A stretch of 64,000 bases of DNA from CAILZL01 sp050181835. GTDB lineage: Bacteria > Pseudomonadota > Gammaproteobacteria > Steroidobacterales > Steroidobacteraceae. The translations under genes and the position numbers were made by a program. Below, piece by piece: positions 44,856 through 53,870 of the stretch. The notes beneath the pieces were generated by a model, which did not search any database, was not told the origin of the DNA, and saw nothing but the letters and a program-made list of their open reading frames with translations. Each line of letters opens with the position of its first letter. The stretch's first letter is position 1. Location of the stretch: the NCBI GenBank assembly GCA_050181835.1, contig JBFXCU010000001.1, forward strand, positions 1 through 64,000, given 5' to 3'.

Positions 44856-45254
44856 TCAGATCACGGCCACGCCCTGTATCTCGATCAGACAACCGGGCCG
44901 CGCGAAGTTGGAAATCGTCAACAACGCGCTGCAAGGGTAGCGGCCATCGCTGAAGAATTCGTTGCGAATCTGCACAAAGCGGTCACCATTACGTCCGTCG
45001 TTGATGAAAACGGTCATGGTCACCATGTTCTCAAGTTTGCCGCCGACCCGCGCCAGCGTACGATCCAGCAGAGCGAATATGGTGCGTGTCTGTGCTTCGA
45101 ACTGGCCGGTGATGTCGCGTCCTTCAAGATCGACCAGGGCGGCCTGCCCGGACAGCCATACGGTGCGGCCGCCCTCCGTCACCACTGCAGGACAAAAAGA
45201 ACGCGACTGCTGCCATTCCGCGCCCGCTAGATACTCTGTTTTTGCTGCTGTCAT
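44856..45254 (-). CDS. RidA-family protein (YjgF/UK114)
   Basis: 132 residues from ATG at 45254, with ggagagg upstream. TVWLSGQAALVD, ARVGGKLENMVTMTVFIND, RYPCSALLTISNFARPGCLIEIQGVAV with the Arg of the enamine/imine deaminase pocket. More divergent than housekeeping RidA, so the substrate may differ. Oriented against the flanking operon and placed between yqeY and the dnaG repeat, so it was probably acquired. Confidence 0.88.
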   Translation of the reverse strand: MTAAKTEYLAGAEWQQSRSFCPAVVTEGGRTVWLSGQAALVDLEGRDITGQFEAQTRTIFALLDRTLARVGGKLENMVTMTVFINDGRNGDRFVQIRNEFFSDGRYPCSALLTISNFARPGCLIEIQGVAVI

Positions 45255-45366
45255 GTTGCCTCTCCGCTAAGATTTTCAGCATAACGCAGCTGGGCAAGCG
45301 CGCGTAAGGTCGGCAATGAATGTCCGCAGCAAACCAGCGGCCATGGTTGAGTTTCGGCTAGGGCCT

Positions 45367-45599
45367 GTTTGTTTTGCACCACCACCAGTACGGCTGCTAC
45401 TGTGCGACCCCAAGTTGTTACCCAGATTGACCCGTGTCCGGACGCATCCCGCAATACTTCATTGATCAGCTGATTTCACGCATCGACATTGTCGAGGTGA
45501 TCGGCACGCGCGTGCCGTTGCGCAAGGCGGGCAAGGAGTTCAAGGCCTGCTGTCCGTTCCACGATGAGAAAACCCCTTCTTTCAATGTAGTGCCTGACA
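45367..45599 (+). repeat. dnaG 5' direct repeat, copy 1
   Basis: 233 bases nearly identical to 56909-57141 (I count three differences, at 45372, near 45411 and near 45590). It covers 67 bases upstream of dnaG and its first 55 codons. The two copies bound 11.3 kb of foreign DNA. Confidence 0.95.
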
Positions 45600-45643
45600 G
45601 CCATGGTGTCGGGATCGAAGGGCTGGCTGGTCATAATGCCTGA
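45434..45643 (+). pseudogene. Truncated dnaG (first 55 codons) fused to island sequence
   Basis: GTG start and frame identical to the intact primase gene up to TPSFNVVPD; after 45599 the frame runs 14 codons into unrelated DNA and stops. It keeps only the first half of the CHC2 zinc finger (CCPFHDEKTPSF) and lacks the YHCFGCG half, so it has no primase function. It marks the left junction of the island. Confidence 0.93.
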
Positions 45644-45701
45644 TTAAGGGGCAGGCCGGACGGCGGCAATGGACCCCTGGGCGCGTGCGCATCCTGCATG
45701 G

Positions 45702-46205
45702 CTATGATCCGGCAGGTTGCGGATTGGCCGTCTCAAGGGCGCGTTTCAGGCGGCGCAGCATGTTGTTCACGATCAGCTTATGCGCCGGGCCGACGGGCAG
45801 CATATAGGCCCGGCCAAAGGCGTTGTGGGTGATAACCGACGAGGTCACCGTCAGCGTGCGGCCGGATGTCGAGAGGCAGGTCATGACATCGAGATGGCGA
45901 TCCCGCTCCGTCAGGACCAGCACGTCCGGCGCGGCATGCTCCACGAGGAAGAAGTCCAGCCGGTCGCCGATCTGGACGTTCTCTTTCCGCATGCTGGTGA
46001 AACCGCCGATCCTCTTGACACCAAAGCGCGCGGAGATGGCGTCCCGGAGCCAGAACGCCGCGCGCAGCACCCATTGCGGCTCGGACATGATCAGGTTCCA
46101 AGCCGCCAGTGGCTGGGCCGCAACCGGCAGTAAGACCGAACGCGCATCATAATAATCCAGGTCGCTGACGGGCCGGAGAATATGGATGTTGTCCTTCAAG
46201 ATCAT
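45702..46205 (-). CDS. DUF2867 domain protein
   Basis: 167 residues. AARSVLLPV-like start (here DARSVLLPVAAQPLAAW), IMSEPQWVLRAAFWLRDAISARFGVKR, QIGDRLDFFLV, and THNAFGRAYMLPVGPAHKLIVNNMLRR, the DUF2867 pattern. Function unknown; relatives are often next to or fused to NAD(P)-binding reductases. GC-rich, alphaproteobacterial-looking codon use, unlike flanking genes. No clear promoter was seen in 46206-46366. Confidence 0.8.
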   Translation of the reverse strand: MILKDNIHILRPVSDLDYYDARSVLLPVAAQPLAAWNLIMSEPQWVLRAAFWLRDAISARFGVKRIGGFTSMRKENVQIGDRLDFFLVEHAAPDVLVLTERDRHLDVMTCLSTSGRTLTVTSSVITHNAFGRAYMLPVGPAHKLIVNNMLRRLKRALETANPQPAGS

Positions 46206-46366
46206 CTGCGTCCCGTTCCGGCCAGTCGCGCATGGTCGCGCGCATGCCCAGCCTATCCTGTGCGCCCCGCAATGGAAATGACGGCGAAGCGACTCGACCG
46301 GTTCTTGCGTTGTCTGCCCGCGCTCAAAGCCTCTCGCCTTGACTCATGCGTCCAACATGAGAGCAT

Positions 46367-46760
46367 GAGGATAGGAAGAATAAACGCCCTATTCCGCAGA
46401 AGCCAGTCCAGTGCAGCCGACTAGCAAGGTTCATCACCACCCCACCTCACATCCCTGTGCGCCCTGAATAGTTCGGCACCGAGGCAACTCATCGCTTCAC
46501 GCCAGCGTGGTGGCGCTTCACTCATCTGTTTTCCTGACCGCAACGCAAACGCGCCATGAAATCTGGTGAGGTTCACACGCGGCTTGGGTACCAGTGCTGC
46601 CAGCCTTGCGATGAAGTCGAGTGGATTGAAAAAGACGTGGGTCGTGCCGTCGCGGTATGGGGTCTTGAGCATGTAACGCACATGGCCGCATTCGGTCAGC
46701 TCAATACGTCCGTTTGAGACAGCCGGGCGAGTTATATAGCCGACACAGCCTTTCCAGCTT
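46367..46760 (-). mobile_element. IS91-family 3' end, copy A, with transposase fragment
   Basis: Starts with the shared 19-mer. On the minus strand it codes VGYITRPAVSNGRIELTECG to ALVPKPRVNLTRFHGAFA, equal to the later part of the transposase at 52515. It then runs into a shortened tail ending at 46421, because the coding region between FHGAFA and the end is deleted. Truncated at 46760, where unrelated GC-rich DNA begins. Confidence 0.88.
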
Positions 46761-46761
46761 G

Positions 46762-46893
46762 GGCGCTCTGAAGGCAGGCGCGGTGTCGTTCGATGACGCG
46801 CTGACCCATTTCGCGGGGGCAGGCCTGCGCGGCGCACAGCTCAGCGCGGAATCATCCGACAGCATCGCCGGGCGGCACTACATCGCGACCTGA
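46762..46893 (+). pseudogene. 3' fragment of an unknown GC-rich gene
   Basis: 43 codons with no start, beginning exactly where IS91 copy A stops and ending at TGA (46891-46893): AGAVSFDDALTHFAGAG, then RGAQLSAESSDSIAGRHY. The gene's front was lost at the IS91 junction. Not recognised. Convergent with the SDR gene through a shared hairpin. Confidence 0.5.
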
Positions 46894-46955
46894 GAGTCTG
46901 ATTCGAAATTCGCGAAAGAGCGAATTTCGAGGCGGTAGTTTCGGATCAGACTCTC
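46892..46955. terminator. Nested bidirectional hairpin
   Basis: Outer arms gagagtctgat (46892-46902) and atcagactctc (46945-46955) are perfect. An inner pair cgaaattcgc (46904-46913) and gcgaatttcg (46920-46929) is also perfect. It lies exactly between two convergent stop codons, so a two-way terminator is the likely role although T-runs are short. Confidence 0.7.
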
Positions 46956-46958
46956 AGG

Positions 46959-47720
46959 TCAGGACGTCTGCCCGCCGTCCACGCCGTAGTAATTCCCGGT
47001 GCAGTACGACGCATCGTCACTGCCGAGGAACGCGATCATTTTCGCCACTTCCTCTGCCGTGCCATAGCGGTGCATCGGGATCGACTGGACGAACATCTCG
47101 TGCGCCGCGCCGGGATCGCCGGGGGAAAAATCACCCTCGACCGCGGCCATCATCCGTGTGGCGATCGGGCCGGGGTTGACGGTGTTGACCCTGACCCCAT
47201 GCGCAGCCCCTTCCAGCGCCGCGCATTTCATCATGCCCATCACGGCATGCTTGCTGGTGACATAGGGCGCGTATTGCGGCGTGCCCTTGCGCCCGGCGGT
47301 GGAGGACAGGATCACGACCGACCCGCCCCCGCCAGACTTCATCACCGGCATGATCTTTGAAAGGCCCGCGAACACGCCGCGCACGTTGATCGCGATGACC
47401 CGGTCGAACACGTCGAGGCCGACTTCCCCGATCAGGCCCGCCCGCCCTTCCGTCCCGGCGTTGAGCACGGCGATGTCCAGCCGTCCGAACCGGTCGAGCG
47501 CGGCGGCGACCATCGCTGCGTTATCGGCTTCACTCGTCACGTCGCAGCGGCACCACACGGCGTCCGCGCCAAGTTCTCCCATCAGGTCGACCGGACCTTC
47601 GTCCGCCAGATCGGACAGGACGAGTTTCGCCCCCCGTTCGTGCAGCAGCCGTGCCGTCGCGGAACCGATGCCGCCCGCCGCCCCGGTGATCAGCGCGACC
47701 TTGCCCGTCAGTGTCGTCAT
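46959..47720 (-). CDS. Short-chain dehydrogenase/reductase
   Basis: 253 residues from ATG at 47720 (ggaaggg upstream). ITGAAGGIGSATA (NAD(P) loop), VLNAGTEG, SSTAGRKGTPQYAPYVTSKHAV (Ser, Tyr-x3-Lys catalytic set) and VNPGPIATRM. Classical SDR; substrate unknown. GC-rich and bounded by IS91 ends A and B; probably the same alphaproteobacterial-like source as the DUF2867 gene. Confidence 0.9.
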   Translation of the reverse strand: MTTLTGKVALITGAAGGIGSATARLLHERGAKLVLSDLADEGPVDLMGELGADAVWCRCDVTSEADNAAMVAAALDRFGRLDIAVLNAGTEGRAGLIGEVGLDVFDRVIAINVRGVFAGLSKIMPVMKSGGGGSVVILSSTAGRKGTPQYAPYVTSKHAVMGMMKCAALEGAAHGVRVNTVNPGPIATRMMAAVEGDFSPGDPGAAHEMFVQSIPMHRYGTAEEVAKMIAFLGSDDASYCTGNYYGVDGGQTS

Positions 47721-47803
47721 TCGTCCCTTCCGAAATTGGCCATGTCGTAGACGATGCATGCATGGGCTGCGACCTTGAGCGGATAACGGCCCAGCGCATC
47801 GGC

Positions 47804-48084
47804 GAGGATAGGAAGAATAAACGCCCTATTCCGCAGAAGCCAGTCCAGTGCAGCCGACTAGCAAGGTTCATCACCACCCCACCTCACATCCCTGTGCGCC
47901 CTGAATAGTTCGGCACCGAGGCAACTCATCGCTTCGCGCCAGCGTGGTGGCGCTTCACTCATCTGTTTTCCTGACCGCAACGCAAACGCGCCATGAAATC
48001 TGGTGAGGTTCACACGCGGCTTGGGTACCAGTGCTGCAGCCTTACGATGAAGTCGAGTGGATTGAAAAAGACGTGGGTCGTGCC
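47804..48084 (-). mobile_element. IS91-family 3' end, copy B
   Basis: 281 bases almost identical to copy A from the shared 19-mer on (a few substitutions and a one-base deletion near 48036). On the minus strand it holds the end of the same transposase fragment (VPKPRVNLTRFHG...). Truncated at 48084, inside the transposase region, where it fuses to a lipoprotein gene start. Confidence 0.88.
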
Positions 48085-48199
48085 CGCTGCCTTGGGGATT
48101 GTTCCTGTGACCATCGTGACCACGGTCGATGAAGCAGCCTGACAAAGCCAGCGCTGCGAGCATCAAGCCATAGGTCGTGATTCGATTGAACATGCTCAT
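48085..48199 (-). pseudogene. Lipoprotein gene cut by IS91 copy B
   Basis: MSMFNRITTYGLMLAALAL then SGC is a complete lipoprotein signal (Cys at residue 22), followed by FIDRGHDGHRNNPQGSG, and the frame then enters IS91 sequence at 48084. The 3' part is lost. The small His/Gly-rich mature part recalls short lipoproteins of gammaproteobacteria, but the family is not certain. Confidence 0.65.
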
Positions 48200-48326
48200 A
48201 AGTTGGCATCTTTGCGAAACAGGGCTGCGAATTTGCAGACATCTCCGATACTAAGACCTGCAACACCTGTGATCGGTACGCCTGCGTACATAGGCAAGAA
48301 AGCCCTGGCGTTGTACCGGGGCTTGC

Positions 48327-48390
48327 CGCACATGGCCGCACTCAGTCAGCTCAATGCGTTCGTTCGACACCACACGGCGAGCTATATATA
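48327..48390 (-). mobile_element. Isolated internal piece of an IS91 transposase gene
   Basis: About 64 bases (cgcacatggccgcactcagt onward) match the part of the transposase gene coding SNERIELTECGHVR, seen intact near 52940. Same orientation as the other copies; no ends. The remaining bases of 48200-48447 hold no gene. Confidence 0.7.
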
Positions 48391-48447
48391 CACCGTGTAG
48401 AAAAGCGTTCTGTGAGACGACAGTTCAGCGGTAGGGTAAGCAGATGC

Positions 48448-49959
48448 TCAAGGCGGATTGACTGAAGCGCCGGAACGATCAGGGCGCAAGGCGGTGCTCC
48501 TGACTGTAATGATGACCTTCGGATGCGCACCGGTCTGAAGATGTTCCAGTGCGACCATCGCGGCGTTGACCTTTGGCATGGTACCGAGCAAAGGCGGGGA
48601 CTTTATCTTGCGGGGCTTGGCGTGATCCATCATCGGCTGCTGATCGAGATAGGCCCTGACGTTGGCATGGTGTCCATTCCAGTAAGGCCGTAACAGGCTG
48701 CGCGGATGACGAAACAGCGCCAGCATCACCGACAGTTTGGGCACCGGGTCGCCCCATTGGCCGGTCATGGATACCCAAGGCTTGCTCAGTTCACGCCACA
48801 GCTTCATGGCCGTTGCGCCACGATTGGGGCCCCTGATCAGCATGATCAGACGTGAAATATAGAAGGGAATCGGCTGGCGGCATTCCATCGGCAGCAGTTC
48901 CCGCGCCAGGTCATGTTCAGCCACGGCATTGCAAGTGGACTGAAACCATAGCCAGGGCAAGTCGCTGCCACGCGCAATGTCCAGACTCATGAAGCCGAAG
49001 CTGCGCGGATTAAGATCTATGGCCAGCAGTTGGTCGCCATCCACCAGCAGTTCCAGTTCGAATATTCCGCAGCTGAGCAGTTTATCAACGGCCAGCAGGC
49101 CTGCTTGCAGCAGGCGATGGTCAGCACAACCAACCTGATGTGTACTGGTACCCACCTTCTGCGGCCACTGCTCGCTTTTGTATGACAGCGCCGCAGAGAC
49201 GATGCCGAGCCTGGCATCCTTGAAACCGCTGACGCTGTACACACACTGGGTAGCCGAAGGAATGAACCGCTGCAGCAGTGGCAGTCGCAGCTCCGGGTAG
49301 CGCTCGGCAATGTATTCGTGACCATGCTCCATCGTATAAGGGTAGAACTGCTGGCGTAATTGATCCGGGGTTTCAATAAGTCCACCGCGTTCGGCCATGC
49401 CAACCGCCAAGTGTGACTTGGCCTTGATGATCAGCGGATAGCCAACCCGCTGCGCAAAGGCCAGCGCTGCATCAATATCAGCAGGCGCGCAGGTTTCCGG
49501 TGTGGCAATGCCGTGTGCGGTGCAGACTGCGGTAAAGCGCGACTTGATCAGACAATTTTCAATCTCGGTCAAGATCGGAATGGTGCGCTGAACCTCAGCG
49601 GAAAATTCTTCCCGCAACTCGGCCAGATAGAAGGCGATCAAGTCACTGGTGGGTGCGACCCGGGTTATTTCACCGGCGCGAATGCGCTCCCTGAGCCAGG
49701 GCAGAAACTTTGCCGGCTCATTGATCGGTGGACAGCGTTGGTAACGGCTGCAAAAGCGCGACCAGCGTGTGGCAGCCAACAGGCTTGATCCATAAACATG
49801 CACTGGCACGCTGTGACTGCCCAGCGAATTCAGGAATGCGAGGGTACAGGAGTAGGTATTGTCGAATACGGCAACTGCGGGATGCGGGCTTGAAGGCGCA
49901 GTTATCGAATCAATAGGCACACGGTTCATGACTGCATTGTCGCTGTTGGACAGCTTCAT
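48448..49959 (-). CDS. ATP-grasp ligase-like protein
   Basis: 503 residues from ATG at 49959; MNRVP ten codons on is an alternative. N-terminal pre-ATP-grasp Rossmann part (AVAVFDNTYSCTLAFLNSLG; VYGSSLLAATRWSRFC), ATP-grasp core with YPLIIKAKSHLA (nucleotide Lys), HEYIAERYPEL, and ELELLVDGDQLLAIDLNPRSFGF with the metal-binding Glu/Asn pair. Such enzymes join a carboxylate to an amine via acyl phosphate. The C-terminal 120 residues are extra and unrecognised. Divergent from a second ATP-grasp gene; both probably serve one pathway. Confidence 0.85.
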   Translation of the reverse strand: MKLSNSDNAVMNRVPIDSITAPSSPHPAVAVFDNTYSCTLAFLNSLGSHSVPVHVYGSSLLAATRWSRFCSRYQRCPPINEPAKFLPWLRERIRAGEITRVAPTSDLIAFYLAELREEFSAEVQRTIPILTEIENCLIKSRFTAVCTAHGIATPETCAPADIDAALAFAQRVGYPLIIKAKSHLAVGMAERGGLIETPDQLRQQFYPYTMEHGHEYIAERYPELRLPLLQRFIPSATQCVYSVSGFKDARLGIVSAALSYKSEQWPQKVGTSTHQVGCADHRLLQAGLLAVDKLLSCGIFELELLVDGDQLLAIDLNPRSFGFMSLDIARGSDLPWLWFQSTCNAVAEHDLARELLPMECRQPIPFYISRLIMLIRGPNRGATAMKLWRELSKPWVSMTGQWGDPVPKLSVMLALFRHPRSLLRPYWNGHHANVRAYLDQQPMMDHAKPRKIKSPPLLGTMPKVNAAMVALEHLQTGAHPKVIITVRSTALRPDRSGASVNPP

Positions 49960-49965
49960 CGGCGG

Positions 49966-49995
49966 ACCTGTGTCACAGATTTTCCGTACACAGGT
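49966..49995. promoter_or_regulatory. Palindrome in the divergent ATP-grasp promoter region
   Basis: acctgtgt (49966-49973) and acacaggt (49988-49995) are perfect inverted repeats 14 bases apart, a usual operator geometry. It lies a few bases before the 48448-49959 gene start, in the 144-base divergent gap. No regulator gene is nearby. Confidence 0.45.
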
Positions 49996-50103
49996 GCTGC
50001 AGCAACAATCACCGCTCAATCACTGGACGTGACTTGCAACTGCGAGTGAGCACACGCTCTGTTCTGGCGATATGGTTAGACTCGCCAATGAGTCCAGCCG
50101 CCC

Positions 50104-52254
50104 ATGTCAGCACCACTTCAAATGAGCACATCAAGATACATTGTTGTTCAGGATCCTTGTCACGACTATGCAGTCCGGTTCATTCGCCACATCCATGACA
50201 AGTACGGCTACCGCGCCATCTGCTTTTTCACCAATCGCCGCGAGTTCCTGCGCCAGGCATCTGCGTATCCGTTGTTGCAGTCGGACTGTGTTGCCGCCAC
50301 CTTTGAAGTTCAGCCGCAGCAGCTGAACTCGTTTGCCGGGCACATGCGCGACCACTACGACATCGCCGCCATCATTCCCTTCAATGAACCGGCAGTGGCA
50401 ACAGCGACGCAGCTGGCGCAGCAACTTGGCTTAAGCTGGTCACAGCCACCGGTACTGCAACGCTTTCGCGACAAGTATTCGCTGAAGCAATACTTGCGTG
50501 CGCAGGATCAGGGTTTGCGCATCAATGCCACCTGCAAAGTCAGTGATGCGGACGATGTCATCCGTGCCAGATCAAACTGCGCGTTTGACCGTTTTGTGCT
50601 AAAGCCCAACGATGGTTTCGGCAACCGCGATATCGGCATGTTCGATGCGAGTACCGACCGTGCGCAAATAGAGCGCTATCTGCGGGGCACACCGGGCATG
50701 GTGCTGATGGAGGAGTACGTTGGTGGCACCGAATACTTCATCAATGGCCAGATCGACGCAGTCGGCCAGGTGACGGTGATCGCCATCTTCGAGTATCAGC
50801 GCATCGCCGCGAACGGGCGTACCAACATTGATTCTGAAACCAGGCGGCTGCCGCAGACCGACCCACTGTTTGCCACGCTCGCGGCCTACAGCAGACAGGT
50901 CATGCGTGCTTCGGGACTTATCCGTAGTCCGTTTCATCTTGAGGTGAAGGTCGATGCATGCGGTCCGTGCCTGATCGAAGTGGCCGCCCGATTACCGGGG
51001 CTGTGCAACGCATCGCTGTGCAGTGAGCTGCACGGGGCGGGCTTTGACTGGTTTGACGTGGCGGCACATTATTATCTGAGTGATGCCGACTACGGCGTAC
51101 TGCCACTGAACTGGCAGGCCTATGATTCAAGCGCGGTACGCTATGTACATGGCATTGCCAGCAACGCCGAACGTATTCATCAACTGCACGGTGTGCAGCA
51201 AACCGAAGCGCTGCCCGCATTCCGGTGTTGGGTCAAAGAACCTGTGGTGGGAGCCCGGCTACGGCCCACGATCGATTGTCTGAGCATGCCGTGGAGCCTG
51301 GTGATCACCACCGGGACAGAGGTGCAGGCGACGCAGGCCGCAGCACAGGTGCGCCAACTGCTGGCATGGAACGACAATCAAAGCACTATCGCACGCGGGT
51401 TCAGTTCAATCATGCATCTGGCGCAGCGTGGTATGGCGATGCTGCGGCTTCGCTTACTATGTGCATTCCTTCCCCTCAACACAAAGATAACCATCTTGAG
51501 TCAACCTACCGGCCCGTCGCTGGGCATAAAGCTGGCGCGTTTAACATCGCGATGTGTCAACGCCCTGGTGCGACGCTATCAACTGGCGCGCTTTGGCAAG
51601 GGAATGGTAATAACTGCTGCACCGGTTGCACCGGAGTTCGCCGCAGTTGCCAGCGAAGCCGTGACCTGGGCAGAAGAATATCTGGCCAAGCCTCATGCAC
51701 AGCTGGGACGCAAGGGCCCTATCTGTCCCTTCGTCAAACATACCGTGGACATCGGTCGTTACTTTGTCAGCGTGCATGGACAGGTCGACGGTCGCAGCAT
51801 TAATGCACTGCGTGGCGTTGTCATTGACGAGGCCGCAGCCTTCCTGCAACGCAGTCCGAATGTCGGCTCAAAGGGTGCGTTCGGCAGCCTAGTGATGGTG
51901 TTCCCGCATATTCCGGATGAGCGTCTTGGCATTCTGGATCAGATACACGATGAGCTGAAGACACCGCTCATGGAGCGCGATCTGATGTTCTCGCCGTTTC
52001 ACAAGCATTCCAGCAAGCCATCGATATCCAACCCTGAGTTCAAGGTGTTTCGTGCGCCGTTTGCCGCCTTGGTGGTGCGGCATCTGGATGTACGTGACAT
52101 TGCCTTCCTCAACACCAATCGCAATGCCTTTTTGCACTTTCATTCACGCTATGCGCCGATGTTTGCACAGGGAAAAGTGTCGGATGAATTCGGCTATGTG
52201 CGGCTGTATGAAGAAGCTTGCGCCCGCTTCGGGACCGTGCAGGGTACAAGTTAA
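50104..52254 (+). CDS. ATP-grasp protein fused to a DUF6875-like domain
   Basis: 716 residues. N-terminal ATP-grasp unit (about 1-410): VLQRFRDKYSLKQYLRAQ, FVLKPNDGFGNRDIG (Lys and Gly loop), VLMEEYVGGTEYFINGQI, FHLEVKVDACGPCLIEVAARLPG (metal-binding Glu pair). A hydrophobic linker region (about 430-490) leads to a C-terminal domain (about 530-700) with GPICPFVKHTVD, LVMVFPHIP, FSPFHKHSSKPSISN and FRAPFAALVVRHLDVRD, which resembles DUF6875. That domain's function is unknown. The fusion suggests that the ligase product is passed to it. Ends 29 bases before IS91 end C. Confidence 0.82.
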   Translation: MSAPLQMSTSRYIVVQDPCHDYAVRFIRHIHDKYGYRAICFFTNRREFLRQASAYPLLQSDCVAATFEVQPQQLNSFAGHMRDHYDIAAIIPFNEPAVATATQLAQQLGLSWSQPPVLQRFRDKYSLKQYLRAQDQGLRINATCKVSDADDVIRARSNCAFDRFVLKPNDGFGNRDIGMFDASTDRAQIERYLRGTPGMVLMEEYVGGTEYFINGQIDAVGQVTVIAIFEYQRIAANGRTNIDSETRRLPQTDPLFATLAAYSRQVMRASGLIRSPFHLEVKVDACGPCLIEVAARLPGLCNASLCSELHGAGFDWFDVAAHYYLSDADYGVLPLNWQAYDSSAVRYVHGIASNAERIHQLHGVQQTEALPAFRCWVKEPVVGARLRPTIDCLSMPWSLVITTGTEVQATQAAAQVRQLLAWNDNQSTIARGFSSIMHLAQRGMAMLRLRLLCAFLPLNTKITILSQPTGPSLGIKLARLTSRCVNALVRRYQLARFGKGMVITAAPVAPEFAAVASEAVTWAEEYLAKPHAQLGRKGPICPFVKHTVDIGRYFVSVHGQVDGRSINALRGVVIDEAAAFLQRSPNVGSKGAFGSLVMVFPHIPDERLGILDQIHDELKTPLMERDLMFSPFHKHSSKPSISNPEFKVFRAPFAALVVRHLDVRDIAFLNTNRNAFLHFHSRYAPMFAQGKVSDEFGYVRLYEEACARFGTVQGTS

Positions 52255-52282
52255 GCGTGTGCAGTAACCTTGGAACTACGTG

Positions 52283-53870
52283 GAGGATAGGAAGAATAAA
52301 CACTCTGCTCACCAAAAGCCATCACGACTCAAGACGACTCCCGGCGGCATCCAGTGCCGATACCCCACACCAATTTTGCCTAACCACACCCAACTGAACC
52401 GCCGCTTGCCATCTCCATGAGCAGGTTCACTGCACTTCTGGCGGCTTTGCCGTGCGCAGGCACGCGCGACTCCGTCACGGCGTCTTGACGGGCATGCCTC
52501 ACCACTCAATGTGACTACTCCGCGCGGCGCAGCGCCGCTGCCGCAGGCGGCGCGCGCGGCTGGCCAGGCTGCCGCTCAAGGTGTTCCAGTATCCGTCTGA
52601 TCGTGGTGGGATCTTCAATACTCGCGATGATCTTCGCCTTACCGCCGCACAGATCGCAGCGTTCGATGTCGAGCTGAAACACCCGCTTTAATCGCTGTGC
52701 CCACGTCATCGCTTGATGCCGCTCGGCTGGTGTCTGCGGTGCTTGGGGCGGACGCTTACCCCGCCCACTCAGCGTCACTTGCGAGCGCAGCTTGCTGTTC
52801 GGCGCAAACACCCCGTGAAAGCGCGTCAGGTGGACTCTCGGCTTGGGCACCAACGCCGCCAGCCGGGCGATGAAGTCGAGTGGGTTGAAAAAGACGTGGG
52901 TCGTGCCATCGCGATAGGGTGTCTTGAGGGTGTAACGCACATGGCCGCACTCGGTCAGCTCAATGCGTTCGTTCGATACTGCAGGTCTTGCAATGTAGCG
53001 GCAAATGCGCTCCAGCTTCGCTCGATCATTCGCGCCAGCCCACACGCCCGCATGCAGCGAAAAGCAATTCGCTTTGGCCAAGTGTTTATCTCCGTGCGAT
53101 TCAGCAGCGGGTAGCGTTTGTGAGGTAAAGGCCTTCTTGCCAACATGCCGACCCATGGCGATGCGATACGTAATGGAGTGTCCACGCAGAGTATCCATGC
53201 ACGAAACTTCATCATCCAGCCCATCCAGTTGCAGGTAGTCATTCTCGGAATCACGCACCAATAGCCCCTGACGCTCCAGGTAGCGACCGATGCGCTGACT
53301 GATGCGTTCCAGCAGGCGTTGCAGTTGTGCGGCGGTCGGTGCGTGCACACGGCAAAAGGTGGGCGCTACCGCAGCATCGCTGCCGATCACATACACGCCA
53401 TCCAGAAACAGCATATGCAGGTGAACATTCAAGTTGAGCGCGCTGCCAAAACGCTGGATCAAGGTCACTGCGCCAGTGTGGGCGGTTGCGCGAGTCAAGT
53501 TGGACTGTGTGATGAAATGGCTCGCAATCGTGCGGTAAACGATGCCCAACACTTTGCCCATGACCTTGGGTTCACGGGCAAACAGGAAGCGCAAGGGATA
53601 GGGAACGCTGAGCACCCATTGACGCATCGGCAAGCGGGGTAATACTTCATCGACCAGCAGCGCGGCGCTTTCCACCATGCGTTGCGCGCCACAGCTCGGA
53701 CAGAAGCCTCTTCTTTCACAGCTGAACGCGACCAGCTTCTCGGCATGGCAGACTTCGCAGCGAATGCGCAGAAACCCGTATTCCAAACGACCACACTTCA
53801 GGAAGTCATCAAACTCTCGAGCTGTCGGTCGCGCTCAGCTTCCAGTTTTCTCGTTAGCAGGCGTTCGAGT
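52283..53870 (-). mobile_element. IS91-family element, copy C (longest copy)
   Basis: Begins with the shared 19-mer at the 3' (ori-like) end, then 230 noncoding bases and the transposase gene. Beyond the transposase start the coding similarity continues in another frame (ERLLTRKLEAERDRQLE) to about 53870 and stops at a tandem repeat, so the 5' end is missing. Its 3' noncoding part differs from copies A, B and D after the 19-mer, so it is a different member of the group. Confidence 0.85.
52515..53786 (-). CDS. IS91-family (Y1/HUH) transposase, N-terminally damaged
   Basis: 423 residues. FSCERRGFCPSCGAQRM zinc finger at the N-terminus, HLHMLFLDGVYV with the HUH motif at about residue 121, YIARPAVSNERIELTECG with the Tyr region and a C-terminal zinc-ribbon (CDLCGGKAKIIASI). 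Upstream coding (REFDDFLKCGRLEYGF in frame, KLEAERDRQLE in another) shows a frameshift and loss of about 60 N-terminal residues. It may be inactive, but the catalytic core is intact. Confidence 0.9.
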   Translation of the reverse strand: MEYGFLRIRCEVCHAEKLVAFSCERRGFCPSCGAQRMVESAALLVDEVLPRLPMRQWVLSVPYPLRFLFAREPKVMGKVLGIVYRTIASHFITQSNLTRATAHTGAVTLIQRFGSALNLNVHLHMLFLDGVYVIGSDAAVAPTFCRVHAPTAAQLQRLLERISQRIGRYLERQGLLVRDSENDYLQLDGLDDEVSCMDTLRGHSITYRIAMGRHVGKKAFTSQTLPAAESHGDKHLAKANCFSLHAGVWAGANDRAKLERICRYIARPAVSNERIELTECGHVRYTLKTPYRDGTTHVFFNPLDFIARLAALVPKPRVHLTRFHGVFAPNSKLRSQVTLSGRGKRPPQAPQTPAERHQAMTWAQRLKRVFQLDIERCDLCGGKAKIIASIEDPTTIRRILEHLERQPGQPRAPPAAAALRRAE

